A stretch of DNA of 64,000 bases from Aphanomyces cochlioides (GCA_019828595.1 JAHQRK010000009.1:2170001-2234000); one strand, 5' to 3'. Counted from the stretch's first letter, positions 10,693 through 22,735 are shown. Made by a program: numbers and translations. The notes: a model not told the origin generated them from the sequence alone.

Positions 10693-11978
10693 TTCTCCTC
10701 GTAAAAATAGCTTGATAGTCGACCATTTTTGGACTTGATATTCTTCTGGATGGCCGCTCGCAGGGCCGCTTTGGATCCTTCATACTCAGCAACATTGACC
10801 GTGGCGTCACTGCAACATCCTGCTCCAGCCCAGACGATGGCCCACTCGGGCAATTTCCATATAATGGCGCCCCAACTTCCGAATCGCTCCTTGACCTTTA
10901 TGGCACCGTCGAACGTAGCCACGTAGCCTTCATCTTGGTCGGAGAATGTTGGCATTCGGACTTGGCGTGGCTGCAGCCCGACTTTGGATCGATTGGGCTC
11001 AAACAAGGCCAGTTTCTCGTGAGTGGACTCGTCGGGAGGATGAAGGGTTTCGGTCAACATAATGGATAAATTCCATCGCCCGTCAAGTTCATCAACAGGA
11101 ACCACTTTGATTCTCCAGGGAGCCAACATTGCTGCCCAGTGGAGGTTCTCAGCCTTCGCCTGCTTGTCTTTTAGCAACCATTTCATCAATCCGAATCGCG
11201 TATAGATCACGACGACACGACCACGCACTTCAAAGAAGCAGGTCTTGAGCACACGGAGCAAAGCAAGGATCTCTTTCGCCCAGCCTTCGTAACGAGTTTC
11301 GCCTCCTTTGAGCGCGCGTCCACAGAATCGAATGGGAAACAAAACACCGCCGTCCTCTTGGCATACTGTTGCAGAGATTGCCCAACTTGTTGTGTAGATC
11401 AAGACGTGGGCTTCCTTGTCGGGAGCAGCATGCTTCAGGGTTGGTAAGTTGGCAAAGTCTGACTTCAACTTCTCGAAGGCCATCTTGGCAGTCTCAGAGA
11501 TCACTCCAGCTTCAATTTCTTCGCGTGATATCTCATACAGGCTGCTTGCTTTGATTGAGTAATTCTCCACAAACCTCGAGTAGAAGTTTAGAGACCCAAG
11601 GAACGACTGAATGCCTTGCAGGGAGTCTGGGAACTCGAGATTAGCCAGCTTTTCCAAACCTTTTGGTCGTGCTGCCACGCCTCGCCGTGAGATCCAATGA
11701 CCCAAGAACTCAATCTCTCGCTTGCCAAACTTGCTCTTGGATGCGCTTATGCTCACGTTGAAGTATGTCAGGCGTCTTAGGATTCGATCTGTCAGCTCGA
11801 CGATACCATCCCAAGTTTCTGCACCGTCGCTGATGTCATCCGCGAAGGATGTTCGATTGGCGACAGGGCATGCTCTCTTCAGGGTATTTGTAATTGATCT
11901 TGAACATGTCCCTCGGTTCTCCGTCCTCATCAAGCTCGGCAACACCGGGAGGTAAGTCGACAAACCCAAACAACGCAT
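10680..11978 (-). pseudogene. Gypsy RT C-terminus, RNase H and archaeal-type RNase H
   Basis: Begins with the RT catalytic box SFADDI (normally YxDD), then the thumb region (EIEFLGHWISRRG). A connection/RNase H-like domain follows (HVLIYTTSWAISATV, RYEGWAKEILALLR). A second domain reads FDGAIKVKERFGSWGA and NVAEYEGSKAALRAA, the archaeal-type RNase H reported in oomycete and plant elements. This second domain breaks off soon after AEYEG. The remaining half and the usual linker to integrase are absent, so an internal deletion has occurred. Confidence 0.75.
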
Positions 11979-12414
11979 TCGTGAGCATCCTCTGATAGAT
12001 CATTGGCGCGTTTTTGAGACCCTGAGCCATCCTGGTCCACTCGAAGTGGCATAGGGGGCAAATAAACGCACTGATCAACCTTGCTCGACGCGTGGAACGC
12101 ACAACCCAGAATCCACTCGCGTTGTCAAGGGATAGAAACCATTGTACAGCATCGAAATTGGCCAGCATACTATCCAGTGTGGGCATTGGCGACAGGAGTA
12201 GGGACTGCAGGTCATTGATGGCTCGATAATCAATGGAAAGACGGATGCCCTTGCCACCTTTCTTGAGCACTATAACGATCGGGGAGGCCCATGGGGATTT
12301 GGAAAAGGTAATGAGGTCATACTCAAGGAGACCCTTCAGCAACTCAAACAGCTGCTTCAGGTGCTCAGGTCGCACCCGTCGAGCCCGTTGGGCTATAGGT
12401 CGGGCGTTCCCCAC
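11836..12414 (-). pseudogene. Gypsy reverse transcriptase, N-terminal part
   Basis: RT fingers and palm: KSPWASPIVIVLKKGG, IRLSIDYRAIND, then SLDNASGFWVV (first catalytic Asp) and GLKNAPMIYQRML. It is separated by frameshift from the upstream protease/linker near 12440 and from the FADD box near 11900. Order and spacing match Ty3/Gypsy RT. Confidence 0.85.
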
Positions 12415-12415
12415 A

Positions 12416-13896
12416 TCAATATCGCAGACATCCTCTGGCTGCAGGCGGCAAGCCGTTGCCAGATTGGATGAAAAAGGGCATGTACTTGGAGAGCACAGCT
12501 TTCATCTTTGCTCGCTCGTCCTCAGGTTGGCCAAGCTCGCCAAAATCGAGATCGTCGACGTGGATCGATGTTGGGCCAGGTGTAATCTCCGGTATAAAAG
12601 CTATTTGGCTTTCCATCTCCTCGGTTGTCATGTCGATTCCCTCACGCACAATCACCTCAGGCTCTAGCTTGCTCTGATCAATGTCGGGGACAGTCTGAAA
12701 AGAGAATATCTGTGGGCAAGGAGGTTCGAGGTGATCTTCACCGCTCTCTTCGGGTTGTCCTGGCGGCTTGGAGTCAGTGGGGGATATCGAGCTAGCAATA
12801 ACCATCGCGTCCTGCTTGTTTAAGGGTAATTCGCCCAGGCGCGTCATGACAGCCTTTGGCCAACTTTCTATCGTGGGAGGTTGGTGGACAGGGGGCTCGA
12901 ATTTGTCTTCCTTCTTCAGGAAGCGGCTTGAGTAAGTGCCCTCGTAGACCTCATCTTCCCAGACTTTGTAGCGATTGCTGCTGGTTCGGATCATCCGCAC
13001 GTCCAGTGGTCGTTCCCCTCGCACTGTAATAGCTCCAACAATTGTTCTTGGGAGAAGACTGATGATGTACGCGCTCACGTTGGTGATCCTAACTGCGACT
13101 GGATTGCTGTCCACCCCAGAGACAAACGTAGCGATCCATCGTGTGCCACGATGAACCCAATGTTCACATTCTTGAGGGTCTGTAGCCAAAGTTCGCCGAA
13201 TGGTTATCACGGTTGATTCACCCGGAGCAATCCAGGTTTGCTTCGAGGTTTCCAAGTACTGCACGTCGCCCCAATGATATCTTGCCGGTTGATAGAGCAA
13301 TGCTACACGCTCTCCATCGGGCAAGCTGATTTCTCGACGCTCCGTATCAATGGTCGCACATGCTCGAGAGAGGAAATCCATGCCAAGCACGGCATTGAAC
13401 CCGATATTGCCCAGGTCGCAGACGTCTAATTCAAGGTAACAGGCAATGCCATTTCCAATGACAAGTTTGACAGGAACAGTGCCCAACGTACGGATGGAGT
13501 TTGATCCAATCCATTGATCTTTGTAGATTTTCCTCGGTCGATTGGTAAGTTGAGCCACTCAACAGCTCGTAGGTGTACGACAGTCATGTCAGCTCCCGTG
13601 TCAGCCAGAACAATGGCGTCACAGTCCATGAGTTTCGCACTCAACAAGGCCTGATGGTTCCCTTCTTCGCCGAGTTTCGGTTCGTTGACGAAACCAAGCT
13701 GCTCCCCATCCTTCAGGTCAAATTCCCAAGGCGTGATCGTGTGGTCCTTGGTCGCATAATGTATCGTGGGGGAGACAGTGTTGGAATCTTGAGAAATATT
13801 CCAGATTACGGGCTGCTTGTTGTCTACGGTGGCTAACTTTGTGAAAGTTGGTTGTTGTTGGAATGGTTCTTGATATGTATCCACCGGGGCTATCAT
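12416..13896 (-). pseudogene. Gypsy aspartic protease and linker
   Basis: Retroviral-type aspartic protease with LADTGADMTVVH as active site (13426-13896 frame) and the flap/second-strand part NAVLGMDFLSRACATID in the next phase (12416-13558). A frameshift therefore lies inside the protease near 13510. The long acidic linker downstream ends at the LPPAARG motif that normally precedes RT, where another frameshift follows. Confidence 0.8.
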
Positions 13897-14011
13897 GGCT
13901 GGTGGGGTAAATGCACTTGATTTTTCTCGGATTTTCTTGTTTTTGCTTTTTCTGGCGATGATTTGCGCGCGTTGTGTCCGACACGATCGGGGTTTCGCGG
14001 GACCCCCGGAC

Positions 14012-15348
14012 TTAGAAGTTTAAACACTCCAAGGAAGGCAAGCCTTCCACGGGGTTTGCTTCAAGGAAAGCCTTCAACGCTGCGATCTTCTCCCGCTTTT
14101 CGCCTCTCTCAAATTTATTGTGTAGCGGGGTGCAGATTGCACAGGCTTTGAAACAGTTGGTCTCTGGATGACCCATCTTGTTACAGAGGGTGCAGTAGAT
14201 GTTGGACCAACACTGACCGTCAATGGTGAAATGTTCACGGCCACATTCATGGCATTGAACTCGCTTGGCTGAGCCGTATGATCGACCAAGAGCAAATATC
14301 TCGGCTTGTAGGTCGTCCCACGATGCGCCCACGGACTCGGCTGAGTCCATGAATTGGACTGTCGGTTTTCGTGTCTTGGCCCGGTCACTCACAGGAATGT
14401 GGGCATGACTCGGAGCCGACTGTGCCGACTTTGCTCGAGCTTGGAAACGATCGATGGCCTCTTGTTGTTGTTGCTTGTCGTGGTACTCTTCTAGGTCATC
14501 GATCGTTCGGAACTGTTGTAGATTGATTGCTTGCGCCAGCATTCGATTCGTAAGCGTTCGAGCAATTCGGTTAATATGGGCTGCCAAGTTTCCTCGATTT
14601 CTTCTATAGTCGAGCTTGATTCGTAATGCGGCCGCATTGAATCGCACAAAATATGCCTTGAGGTGTTCGCCTGGCCCTTGTGTCATGCTGTAATATACTT
14701 CGGTTTTCGGGATAGGGCTCTTGACGTACTCCTTGACAAATCTTGCTCTCAACTTTGTCCAACTTGACAGGAACTCGGGATTGACTTGGAGCAACCAGTC
14801 GTGAACTGGCTTGTCAGAATGCAAATGGAATCGACGGAGAATCTCTCTATCAGACCAGCCACAAGCGATGGCTGTTTCTTCAAAGCGCTGCAACCAAGAG
14901 GCAGCAGCATCTCGATTGTCGCGGTCACCGTCAAAGTTCGCGATGGATTCCACAGGCATTAATCGCATCGTGCTTGCTGGAGCAACGTCTCCGATGGGAG
15001 ACGAGTCCGAGTCATAGGGATCAGCTTCTTCATTTGCTTTTGGCTCTGCGCGTAGCAAGGCCATCAGCGTTTTCACCAAATCGTCATTGTTCGTTTGAGC
15101 ATAGACATCGTGACAACATCGTCAGACGCGATGACTTGCTCGGAGGTAGGTCTCGAACCGTGGGAACGGCTAAAGGACCCACCTCTGGCCGAATGATGTG
15201 AGCCGCCAGATTGGCCCAAGTTTTCGTCATTCGGTGACCAAGAGGGTGTTCGATTAGTCGCGGCTTCGCGAACTTCATCGTCATCGTCTTGGTGGATGCT
15301 TGCGGCTCGAGGCGGCAAGTCTTCATAGTTCGTTGATGCAGCGCTCAT
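14012..15348 (-). pseudogene. Gypsy Gag
   Basis: Capsid/nucleocapsid polyprotein. The ATG at 15348 opens MSAASTNYEDLPPRAA. A one-base shift near 15093 passes to the main frame (from 15079). The capsid-like core includes WLQRFEETAIACGWSD and LRARFVKEY. A zinc knuckle, CTLCNKMGHPETNC (CX2CX4HX4C), sits near the C-terminus. Its length and layout fit a Ty3/Gypsy Gag. Confidence 0.8.
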
Positions 15349-15360
15349 ACTAAAAGATCA

Positions 15361-15379
15361 GACCCGGTCTGGCGCTCCA
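15361..15379 (-). promoter_or_regulatory. tRNA primer-binding site
   Basis: Two bases inside the 5' LTR the plus strand reads GGTCTGGCGCTCCA, i.e. it matches the 3' end of a tRNA including CCA. On the element strand this is a PBS beginning TGGAGCGCC. I cannot name the tRNA. Confidence 0.75.
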
Positions 15380-15381
15380 CT

Positions 15382-16017
15382 TGTGGTAGGGGGGATGAGT
15401 GCGGAAGGAAACTCACACTCGCACAAGAAATTGTTGGTCAAAAGCTCTTTGTGAGATTTTCGACTTGTAGTATTGAGGTGCACAGGAGTCAACGAACGAA
15501 CCCGACGGTTGCAAGTCGTAGGGTGGCACAAGATGAAAACGATGGGGGAGGTGGGGTGTCTTTGGCCCAAAAAGACGTGCGCCGCCGCGCGGTGAAGGGC
15601 TATTGGCAAGGGAAACAGTACAGGGGGGTGTTGTCGGTACGCGGTGGGTACGACAACCAAACACAGGATCACGCCGCCGCAAATAAAGTCGGTCGGCCGC
15701 TCCAAACACGCTGTCTTGGACTTGGTTACTTCACAACGATGAAGCAGATGACCTCGGGGTCATACACAGCAAAAGCGGAAGTGAATTCAAACTTACTCTA
15801 TCTACTCTAATCTGGTCCGCACCTGCTTGCCAGTCTCGGTGCACGAACTCACGCGTTCCTCTTGCATTTTCCACTCGAAACTCTTCGGTATTGGTCAAAT
15901 GTCTCATGTAGCGTTCTGGCCTCCGTCGTCGGCCGCATGCTCCGAATCTGCGGAATCGCGCTTTCCTCGCTGCAGCTTGGACTGTATCTTCTTCATTCTT
16001 GCTCATGCTCTGTCACA
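15382..16017 (-). repeat. 5' LTR of the Gypsy element
   Basis: 636 bp, same as 7712-8347. It contains the element promoter by family knowledge; no TATA box was assigned. Confidence 0.9.
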
Positions 16018-17758
16018 TTACTCTCGGAGGTACGTAGTCTGTAAGGAGTAAAGTGTCTTCGTTTTCATTGTCCTTATCTTCTCTGAGAGGAACGACACCG
16101 AATTAAGCTCATTGGCACATCGTATACATCCGTCCAAACCAATTGCAACTAAACATTTGGTTCATTTGCGTCACAGCGTTTAGGATAGAAAGACATGAGG
16201 AAGAGGTGATGCAACTCATACAATTACTGAGTGAGAACAAATGACAAAGAAACATTCAATGTTCAATAGTGACGTGATATAGGTGTGACCTCAACTGTCT
16301 GCCTGCCATCATAAATGGCGGTGTGACTTGCATCTTCTGCGTCAGAAACCAACGTCCACGGCGTAGACTGAAAGTGCGATCCATGGAGGAGAGTTTAGAG
16401 AACTGTTAGTACAGTACTGTACTTCGCCCCAGTCGTTTGAAAAGCAACTGCTTTGTCATGTGAAGATCAAATTTGTCTTGGACGAGCTGGGAAAACATGG
16501 GGAAGACGCAACAGCATCGACATCAGTTGTGTGCACTTCGAGTTATGCCAAGCTAGGCTGAGACTGGGTTTGCAAAGACAACCCCACCAGTGACTTTTCG
16601 ACTGACCTTTTGGTTTCAACATCTATCGTCATGATATAGTACCACCGCTCAAAGGTTCTTCTGATGACTTCATACGATTGAAAAAGAATTCCTGTCGAGT
16701 GTCATGACGCGTCTGAGAGGCCATCGTTTCAAGTAACATTGGCATGGACGAAGACGTTTAGATTATTCGACACCGGAAGTTGCCTCTTCAACATTTGTCT
16801 CGCCATGTCCACTGAATAGTGAGTCTAATCTCCACCTTTAAGGCGAACTTTGAACAACGTGCTGCAGCTAGATTGAAAATGAGACGCAGCTGCTCGACAT
16901 AGTGTGTCTACAGTGGCCACTCGTCAACCTGTTAAAACGCTCTAATAAAGCAATTTGCTCAACTTGAGTGACCCTTACATTCAGGACGTGAATTATGCGA
17001 CGACGCTGACTTGATTTGGCCCTTCTCTCAAACCTTCCTACATGTATGTACCAAATATAATTCGCGTCCTGAATGTGAGGGTCGCTCAAGTGTGTAAATT
17101 GCCCAATTTGCAGGTTGCGAGTTCTACAAAATGCGGAAGAACGAATACAGGCTTTTGATTGGTCAATTGAACAAATTTCCGGATAACACAGGTTTTACGG
17201 TTATGTTTTCCGGATAACTCAAGCAGGAACCTCTTTTTCATACCTGAGACAAATTTTAAGAAAAACGAAAAAATGATTCGTGAGATTTTTCAAAAAAGTG
17301 AGAAAAAATATTCCAGATAACGTTCATGTTTATCAGGCATGATGCCATTCAGTTTAGGAAAAATGCCAAAATATCTATTGTCGTTTGGGTCCAAAACTGG
17401 AGTTTTGATATGTTTCGAAAATGTTTCAATTAACTGACGCGTACACTATTTAAGGTTTACGCAAGCATTTTCTCGATCATGAACGTTAAATAGTTTAATT
17501 TCAAACGTTTTAAATGTTTGAAAAACATGTTCGAAGCATTCAATTTCATTACATTTGAAGTTTGTATTGCGTCATTTTTGCGTCAAAATGGCTGCGTCGA
17601 TATTTTCTTTGCAAGATTCGAGTTTTTTCTGGAGACACAATATTACTACGCGCTTTTGGCGTGTTCGGATGTCATGAAATTGTTGTGATATTGGCTGAAT
17701 ATCATGGTATTTCGCGATATCATGATATTTTGTTATTTTCGTGTGCGCACTGGAAATT
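16018..17758. other. Intergenic flank with no recognised gene
   Basis: Around 16190-16350 the sequence resembles the flank after remnant F (31770-31890; shared AGTGACGTGATA and CAACTGTCTGCC-like blocks). It is probably the continuation of the copy B unit, displaced by the Gypsy insertion. The rest is AT-rich, with ATATCATGATAT-like motifs near 17695-17740 that recur at 22318-22370. Confidence 0.45.
16950..17102. mobile_element. Short MITE-like inverted repeat
   Basis: Arms of 46-47 bp at 16950-16996 and 17057-17102 are inverse with a few mismatches (CTTGAGTGACCC... against CTTGAGCGACCC...), around a 60-bp centre. No coding capacity. The form suits a foldback MITE. Confidence 0.65.
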
Positions 17759-17921
17759 TTAGAGACTTTTGTCTTCGTTCGATTACGGTTAAATTCCAAG
17801 TCGGAAATGTGCTGTTGTGTGCGCTTAGCAAGTAGGCCAAGTTTGATATTCCCACAATCACGTCACATCTCTTCATCGACTGTCATGTGATTATGAGGTC
17901 GTCTTCTTTGCCCACTTTCTA

Positions 17922-18967
17922 ATGACAGCAGCACATCTCCGACGGGTTATGCTGCGGTCAAATGTGAGTTTGCGCTTGCGCCTGAGGCTCCTCAGCAGAA
18001 CCAATGCGGCTGAACGGTTGACTATCCCAGACAAGCAATTCACTGTTGACAATTACAACGACGCTGACTGTCTCGACAAGTTTCGTTTCAAGAAGAAGGA
18101 CATTCGACGACTTCTGTTATTCTTCCAAATACCTGAAACTATTACAACGCCTGAACGAACGACTTGTTCTGGGCTAGAAGGACTTTGTATTCTCCTTCGC
18201 CGCTTCGTTGCCCCCGATCGTTGGTCAGGTCTAATTGCCATGTTCGGTAGGTCAACTAGTGTCATGTGCAATATCTTTTTGCACATGCTAGACTTCATTT
18301 ACGCCATGTTTCGAGTTATAATATTCCTCGATCGTGATAGATTGAGCTGTAGGCTACAAGAATTTTGTCAAGCCGTGCGTGCGAAGGAGGGTGAAGTTAT
18401 GAACGTATGGGCTTTTATTGATGGTACTGTGCGTGAATGCACTCGGCCGACTGGCGATGTCCAACAGCGCTCTGTCTACAATGGCCACAAGCGCCGTCAT
18501 GCAACCAAATTCCAAACACTAGCTACACCTAATGGTACTATCTCTCATGCTGACGGCCCTGTGAAAGGCAGGCGTCACGACTTGACCATCCTTCGACGAT
18601 CAAACTTGGATGCTGTATTGGCCTCTGACGACACATTCAACGGATATATTGTTTATGGCGATCCGGCATATGGCTATTCTACTCATTTGGCGTCACCTTT
18701 TCTGGCGCCCAAGTCAATGAAGCCCAACAATTTGTTAACGTCAGCATGAGTCGTGTAAGAGTGAGTGTTGACTGGAGCTATGGCCAAGTGCTGCGCTACT
18801 GGTCCATTGTCAACTGCATGAAAAAGATGGCTTGGAGAGAAATCTCGAAAATGTATAAAGTTGCCGTGCTTCTCACAAATTCCATAACTTGCGTGAGGCG
18901 TCACGACACAAACAGCATCTACTTTGGACTCGAACCACCGACGTTGAAGAGTACTTGGCAAATGTAA
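17922..18967 (+). pseudogene. DDE_Tnp_4 transposase of element 2
   Basis: Harbinger-like nuclease. The ATG at 17922 leads through a helical N-terminus (KFRFKKKDIRRLLLFF) to the catalytic part: AFIDGTVRECTRP (first Asp), YNGHKRRHATKFQTL, KGRRHDLTIL, VYGDPAYGY (second Asp). A frameshift near 18718 moves to VSMSRVRVSVDWSYGQ, where the Glu helix would lie (Asp in VDW instead of the usual Glu). Another phase change near the end hides the final EEYL region. The change at the third catalytic position and two frameshifts indicate a dead copy. Confidence 0.75.
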
Positions 18968-19197
18968 ATGAGGTTGTTGTGTACTACTCTGGAACAAAAT
19001 ATAAGGAATTATTCACTGTCCGAGTGGAACAAAATATAAGGAAATGATGACGCAATATAAGTATTTTCAGTGAATTTCGGCCATCAGCTCATTGCATGAA
19101 CAGTACACAGGCTCTCATTAGATGGCTCATGATAGAAGTAGCTGAAACTATCTTTGTTGCGTGAAGTTCTTTCTTGAGCAACAAGAAAACAGAGTAG

Positions 19198-19575
19198 ATG
19201 CTTTATGTAAAGACTTTTGTATACTATACAAATATTGATATGTTATCTACATTTGTAAAAAATATAGATATTTGTATAGTATACATATATCACTATATGC
19301 TAGATATTGATCATAGTATACTATACAAATATCCATACAAAGAACATTTGATATTGATCAAGGTTTTTATATGCTATACAAAAATCTTTATATTTGGTCA
19401 TCATAAATACATATGAGATAAAGTATGGTCCAATCTTTTGAAGAAATTTTTGTGATCTGTCATTCTTTCATCACGGCGATTGGTGCGTTGGATACGTCTA
19501 AACGTGATTGGTTGATTGCTTCCTATCACGTCAGGATTGGTCAAATACAGCAAAAGTTGTGCACGATTGGACGAA
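19198..19575. other. AT-rich stretch with repeated TATACTATACAAAT-like words
   Basis: 19200-19400 contains several degenerate copies of GTATACTATACAAATAT; no gene. Confidence 0.5.
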
Positions 19576-19733
19576 AAATTCCTTATATTTTGTTCCAGAG
19601 TAGTAATACAGAAAATTTTCATTTATATAAATGTAATACTTCCTCTGTTCCTAATAATTCCTTATATTTTGTTCCAGAGTAGTAATACAGAAAATTTTCA
19701 TTTATATAAATGTAATACTTCCTCTGTTCCTAA
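19576..19733. repeat. 79-bp tandem duplication at the mariner left end
   Basis: Two copies in tandem (19576-19654, 19655-19733). The unit includes flanking host sequence and the first 16 or so bases of the mariner terminus, so the duplication happened after insertion. Confidence 0.85.
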
Positions 19734-21390
19734 TTACTTACCGCATTCTAAAAACCTGTTTTTTCCGAATTAGTGGCCCCATTTTAATTTGATTGGGTAA
19801 TGAAGACAAAAATTGATTCTTATTGGCTAAAAATCCTGACTAATCTACTTGAATGGAATGATTCCATGGCTGTCGAGCTCCATCTCGGCTTGATGAAGAA
19901 GGGTCGAAGGGCAAGTGACATTAGCCATGAGTGTTCCAGCGCGACGCATCGCTTGCTTCCTCAGGTGAGGCAAGGAAAAGTGGTTGTCACCAAGATGCCC
20001 AAGAACAAGACGCATTACGGCTTGTAGGGTAAGGAAAACATTGTCCAGCTTCTCCTCACTCAAAATCTCGAAGGAAAGCAAGGTACTACGAATGACATCA
20101 TCTACAGTCCTACTTACCATCTTGTATTGAAGGGATTGAATCGATGAGAAGAAGCCCAGGTCAAGCACATTCAAATCTGGGCTGTTCGGAGGTTGTCGCC
20201 GTAGAACAAAGGTCCAGCCGTCAGTGGACAAAGCGTCAAGAACGGTCTGAGTCACAGACGCATGGGGTGTCGCGTTGTCGTGTTGGAGCACCACGCGCTT
20301 GCTCTCACTCGGAAACTTCGACTTGATTGCGGGGATAACTTTGTTGGCAACAAAGTCGAGGTAAACGTTGGCGATCACATTGACTAACGTAGTCACCATA
20401 GATCCAGCCGCGCGATTGCGTGAGCTTCTCAAAGCGGGAGCATGCTCAACAAGTGGCCACATGCCAATCTTGCCGTCAAAAAGGCAAGCTCCGTCATGAT
20501 CAAATCGAGGTCTTGCGACAGCGGCAAGAAACATAACCTTGGGTATGAACCGCTTGCTTTTGCATTGGCGTCGCTCGATGCTCTCCCCGGGCACAAGGTA
20601 ACCTTCCGTTTGTCCTTGTCAGCATTAAACCACTTCTCGTCTAGGTGGATGACGTCGCTCATTTCGGAAAATTCGAAGTCTTCTTGACCACCGGCCCTGG
20701 CGGTGGCAAAATTTCAAGCGTTCCAGTCGATTCGTCTCCGTTAGCAATGGTTTCAATCGTGACGAGTGTCTTTCGATCGTGTTGCTCTTCAAAGCGCGGT
20801 GCAATTGAGTCATGGGCACTCCGGCTGCTTCGGACATGTCACGCGTAGTTGTTCGTTGGGCTTGGGGTACGTCTCGAATGATTTCAACGATTTCATGCGC
20901 ACTATAGGTTGGTTTCCGGCCGACGCGACTGGGTTTTTTGCTCTTGAGATCGTTGTTCTTGAACGACTTCCAGACGCGGGATACTGTAGATCGATCGAGG
21001 TGGAAGTGTGCCGCAGTGATTTTGATGGCCCCGAAGGACAAATTGCCATTATTCATGAAGGTCTGTAGCACTTTGACTACTTCCAACTTCTTCGACTCGG
21101 ACAGCTCGCGCGTATCTCTCGAAAAGGCGGCATCAATGGGATAAGACATGTTGGTGTCAGCTCCTTACTTTTAAACTGAAAACAAAATTTTGTGATTTTT
21201 TACTGGACAGGTTTGAACAGAGCCGATTTTGCGCGCCAAAACTTGCTTTGCGGTCTTTGTGACCAATGAATATTTCCTTCAGTTTTTTATGCTCTTTCTA
21301 ATATGATATTGATCATCGATTCTCGACATGTTATGAATTTGTGGGGTCGATCTGAAGTGAAATGCGGTAAGTAATTAGGAACAGAGGAAG
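19718..21390 (-). mobile_element. Mariner-like element 1
   Basis: Perfect 30-bp TIRs (CTTCCTCTGTTCCTAATT..., 19718-19747 and inverse 21361-21390) flanked by TA on both sides, the canonical mariner target site. Total length 1673 bp, carrying one broken transposase gene on the minus strand. Confidence 0.9.
19845..21149 (-). pseudogene. Mariner 1 transposase (DD38D)
   Basis: ATG at 21149. N-terminal paired HTH region: FGAIKITAAHFHLDRSTV then GRKPTYSAHEIVEIIR. First Asp in IHLDEKWFN (second phase), second Asp in LQHDNATPH, third Asp in NSPDLNVLDLGFF, with 38 residues between the last two. The NSPDLNVLDLGFF wording is that of plant/oomycete mariners (DD39D type). Two phase changes, near 20700 and 20590, break the ORF. 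The intact TIRs mean that it could still be moved in trans. Confidence 0.85.
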
Positions 21391-21529
21391 TATCTGGTTT
21401 TCAGTTTCCCGACTTCAAATCAACCAATCAAATATGATGAAATTACAATCCCAACACGATGAAAGTGTCTGATGGCAGTTGTGCCTTCATTGTTTGGCAA
21501 AAGACGACATGGGCAAGCACCAACAGAAG

Positions 21530-22138
21530 CAGATCAAGCGGACTAAAAACATGGACCTTGCGCTCTTGCGTCAACTCCTACGATCTGCCCCTTTTGAGGC
21601 CGATTACGGGAGGCTCTTCGACAGCTGGAAAGAAGTTGGAGAAGCGGTCTCCGATGCTCTGGCTATGAATATTTCACATCGATCAGCCAAACTGCGAGTT
21701 GCTGAGCTTGTTGGGGCTTTCAAGAGCGAGGACAAGAAAGAGCACAAGAGAGAACAGCGGTGGAAGTTCAGAAGAGGTGACAGAAAAAATACAGCTTATT
21801 CAAGATTTAGTTATGGCAATGGACGACGCAGAGCCCGACAAGAAAAATGCCGACGAAAAGAAGAGAACAAAAAGTGAGGAGTTGGAGTCAGTGGGTGCTG
21901 TACTCTGTCTTAAAGCAGAAAATCAAAAAGGCAACGTCCTGGCCGGAAGAACCAAATTGAAGAAGAAAGTGTCTCGGAGCTCCTTGCGTTTGAAAAGAAG
22001 AAACATGAAGACGATCGTCTATTCCGCATGGAGAAATTACAGTTTGAGAAAGAAAAGCAGCGGATCCGCAGCGCGCAGTTCGACAACATGATGACGAAGT
22101 TTAGCGATTTAGTTCACAGTTTACGTAACAAATCATAA
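21530..22138 (+). pseudogene. Coiled-coil accessory protein of element 2
   Basis: N-terminal Myb/SANT-like piece (NMDLALLRQLLRSAPF, DYGRLFDSWKEVGEAVSDAL), then a Lys/Glu-rich helical region, and a coiled-coil C-terminus (FEKEKQRIRSAQFDNM) ending with TAA at 22136-22138. Three phases are needed, so it is frameshifted. Proteins of this build are common around oomycete DDE elements. It is co-oriented with the 17922 transposase. Confidence 0.55.
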
Positions 22139-22644
22139 ATGATTTCTCTATTTTTTTAAAATCAAATCAGGAAATATTAATCTAAATTCAAAACTTTTCT
22201 CGCTTTGGGCCACAAAGCCGGCAAAGTTGGGCACTTTTCCAACTCGGTTTCCAGCTTTTCGAATTTGAAGTAATCAGATAACCGAAGCAAAAGTCTCTAA
22301 TATGAAAACAGACCATGAATATCATGATATTAATTTCCAGGTCTGACCATGTATATTTATATCATGATATTTGTTTTTTGTGGCCGAGAAGCATGGATCG
22401 AGGAACATTGGTCGTGGGTTCACTGGAGTCCACCGCTCACACATGCAACGAACCATGACGTACATAGGCATGGAATGAAGCAGCTTATGTACTGGAGCTT
22501 TTTAGCCTAGTTACACATAACAGTCGACTCTACGAAAGCGTGCGCATGGATGCCGACTGATTCATTTGTCTTGATGATAATGGCTTTATAGTTTAAATTA
22601 TTCGGTAAATTATGCGGGACATACGAACACAACTCTACATCAAT

Positions 22645-22735
22645 AAGTGAACGCAGTGAATGCCTTCACCATTAACAACCCCCGCAACAAATACTGAGAG
22701 ATTAATACTCCTCATGGTTCGCGTCGTTAGAACGA
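22645..22735 (+). pseudogene. Secreted-family remnant C (3' end only)
   Basis: Reads VNAVNAF, NNPRNKY, stop, EINTPHGSRR and a final stop. This is the basic tail of the secreted four-cysteine family with one internal stop; nothing of the cysteine domain is left. The trailing flank also resembles that after copies G and H (GAACGATCATGATG against GAACGAGCATCATG). Confidence 0.7.

Larger units (their letters stand above)
7712..16017 (-). mobile_element. Ty3/Gypsy LTR retrotransposon
   Basis: Complete LTR element on the minus strand: LTR, PBS, gag, protease, RT, RNase H, second RNase H, integrase, LTR. Both LTRs span 636 bp and run TGTG...CACA. Flanks read TTAG before and TTAC after, an imperfect 4-bp target duplication. 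The domain order (integrase last) and the H2C2/GPY integrase place it in Ty3/Gypsy. Gag and pol are broken by several frameshifts, and part of the second RNase H is missing, so the copy is defective even though its LTRs look the same age. Confidence 0.9.
17760..22297. mobile_element. DDE_Tnp_4 transposon 2 with nested mariner
   Basis: Ends TAGAGACTTTTGTCTTCG (17760-17777) and its inverse, GAAGCAAAAGTCTCTA near 22282-22297, each next to TA. Inside are a plus-strand transposase and a plus-strand coiled accessory gene, separated by a complete mariner (19718-21390). The ends share TAGAGACTTTT with the MITE at 36266-36908. Confidence 0.55.
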
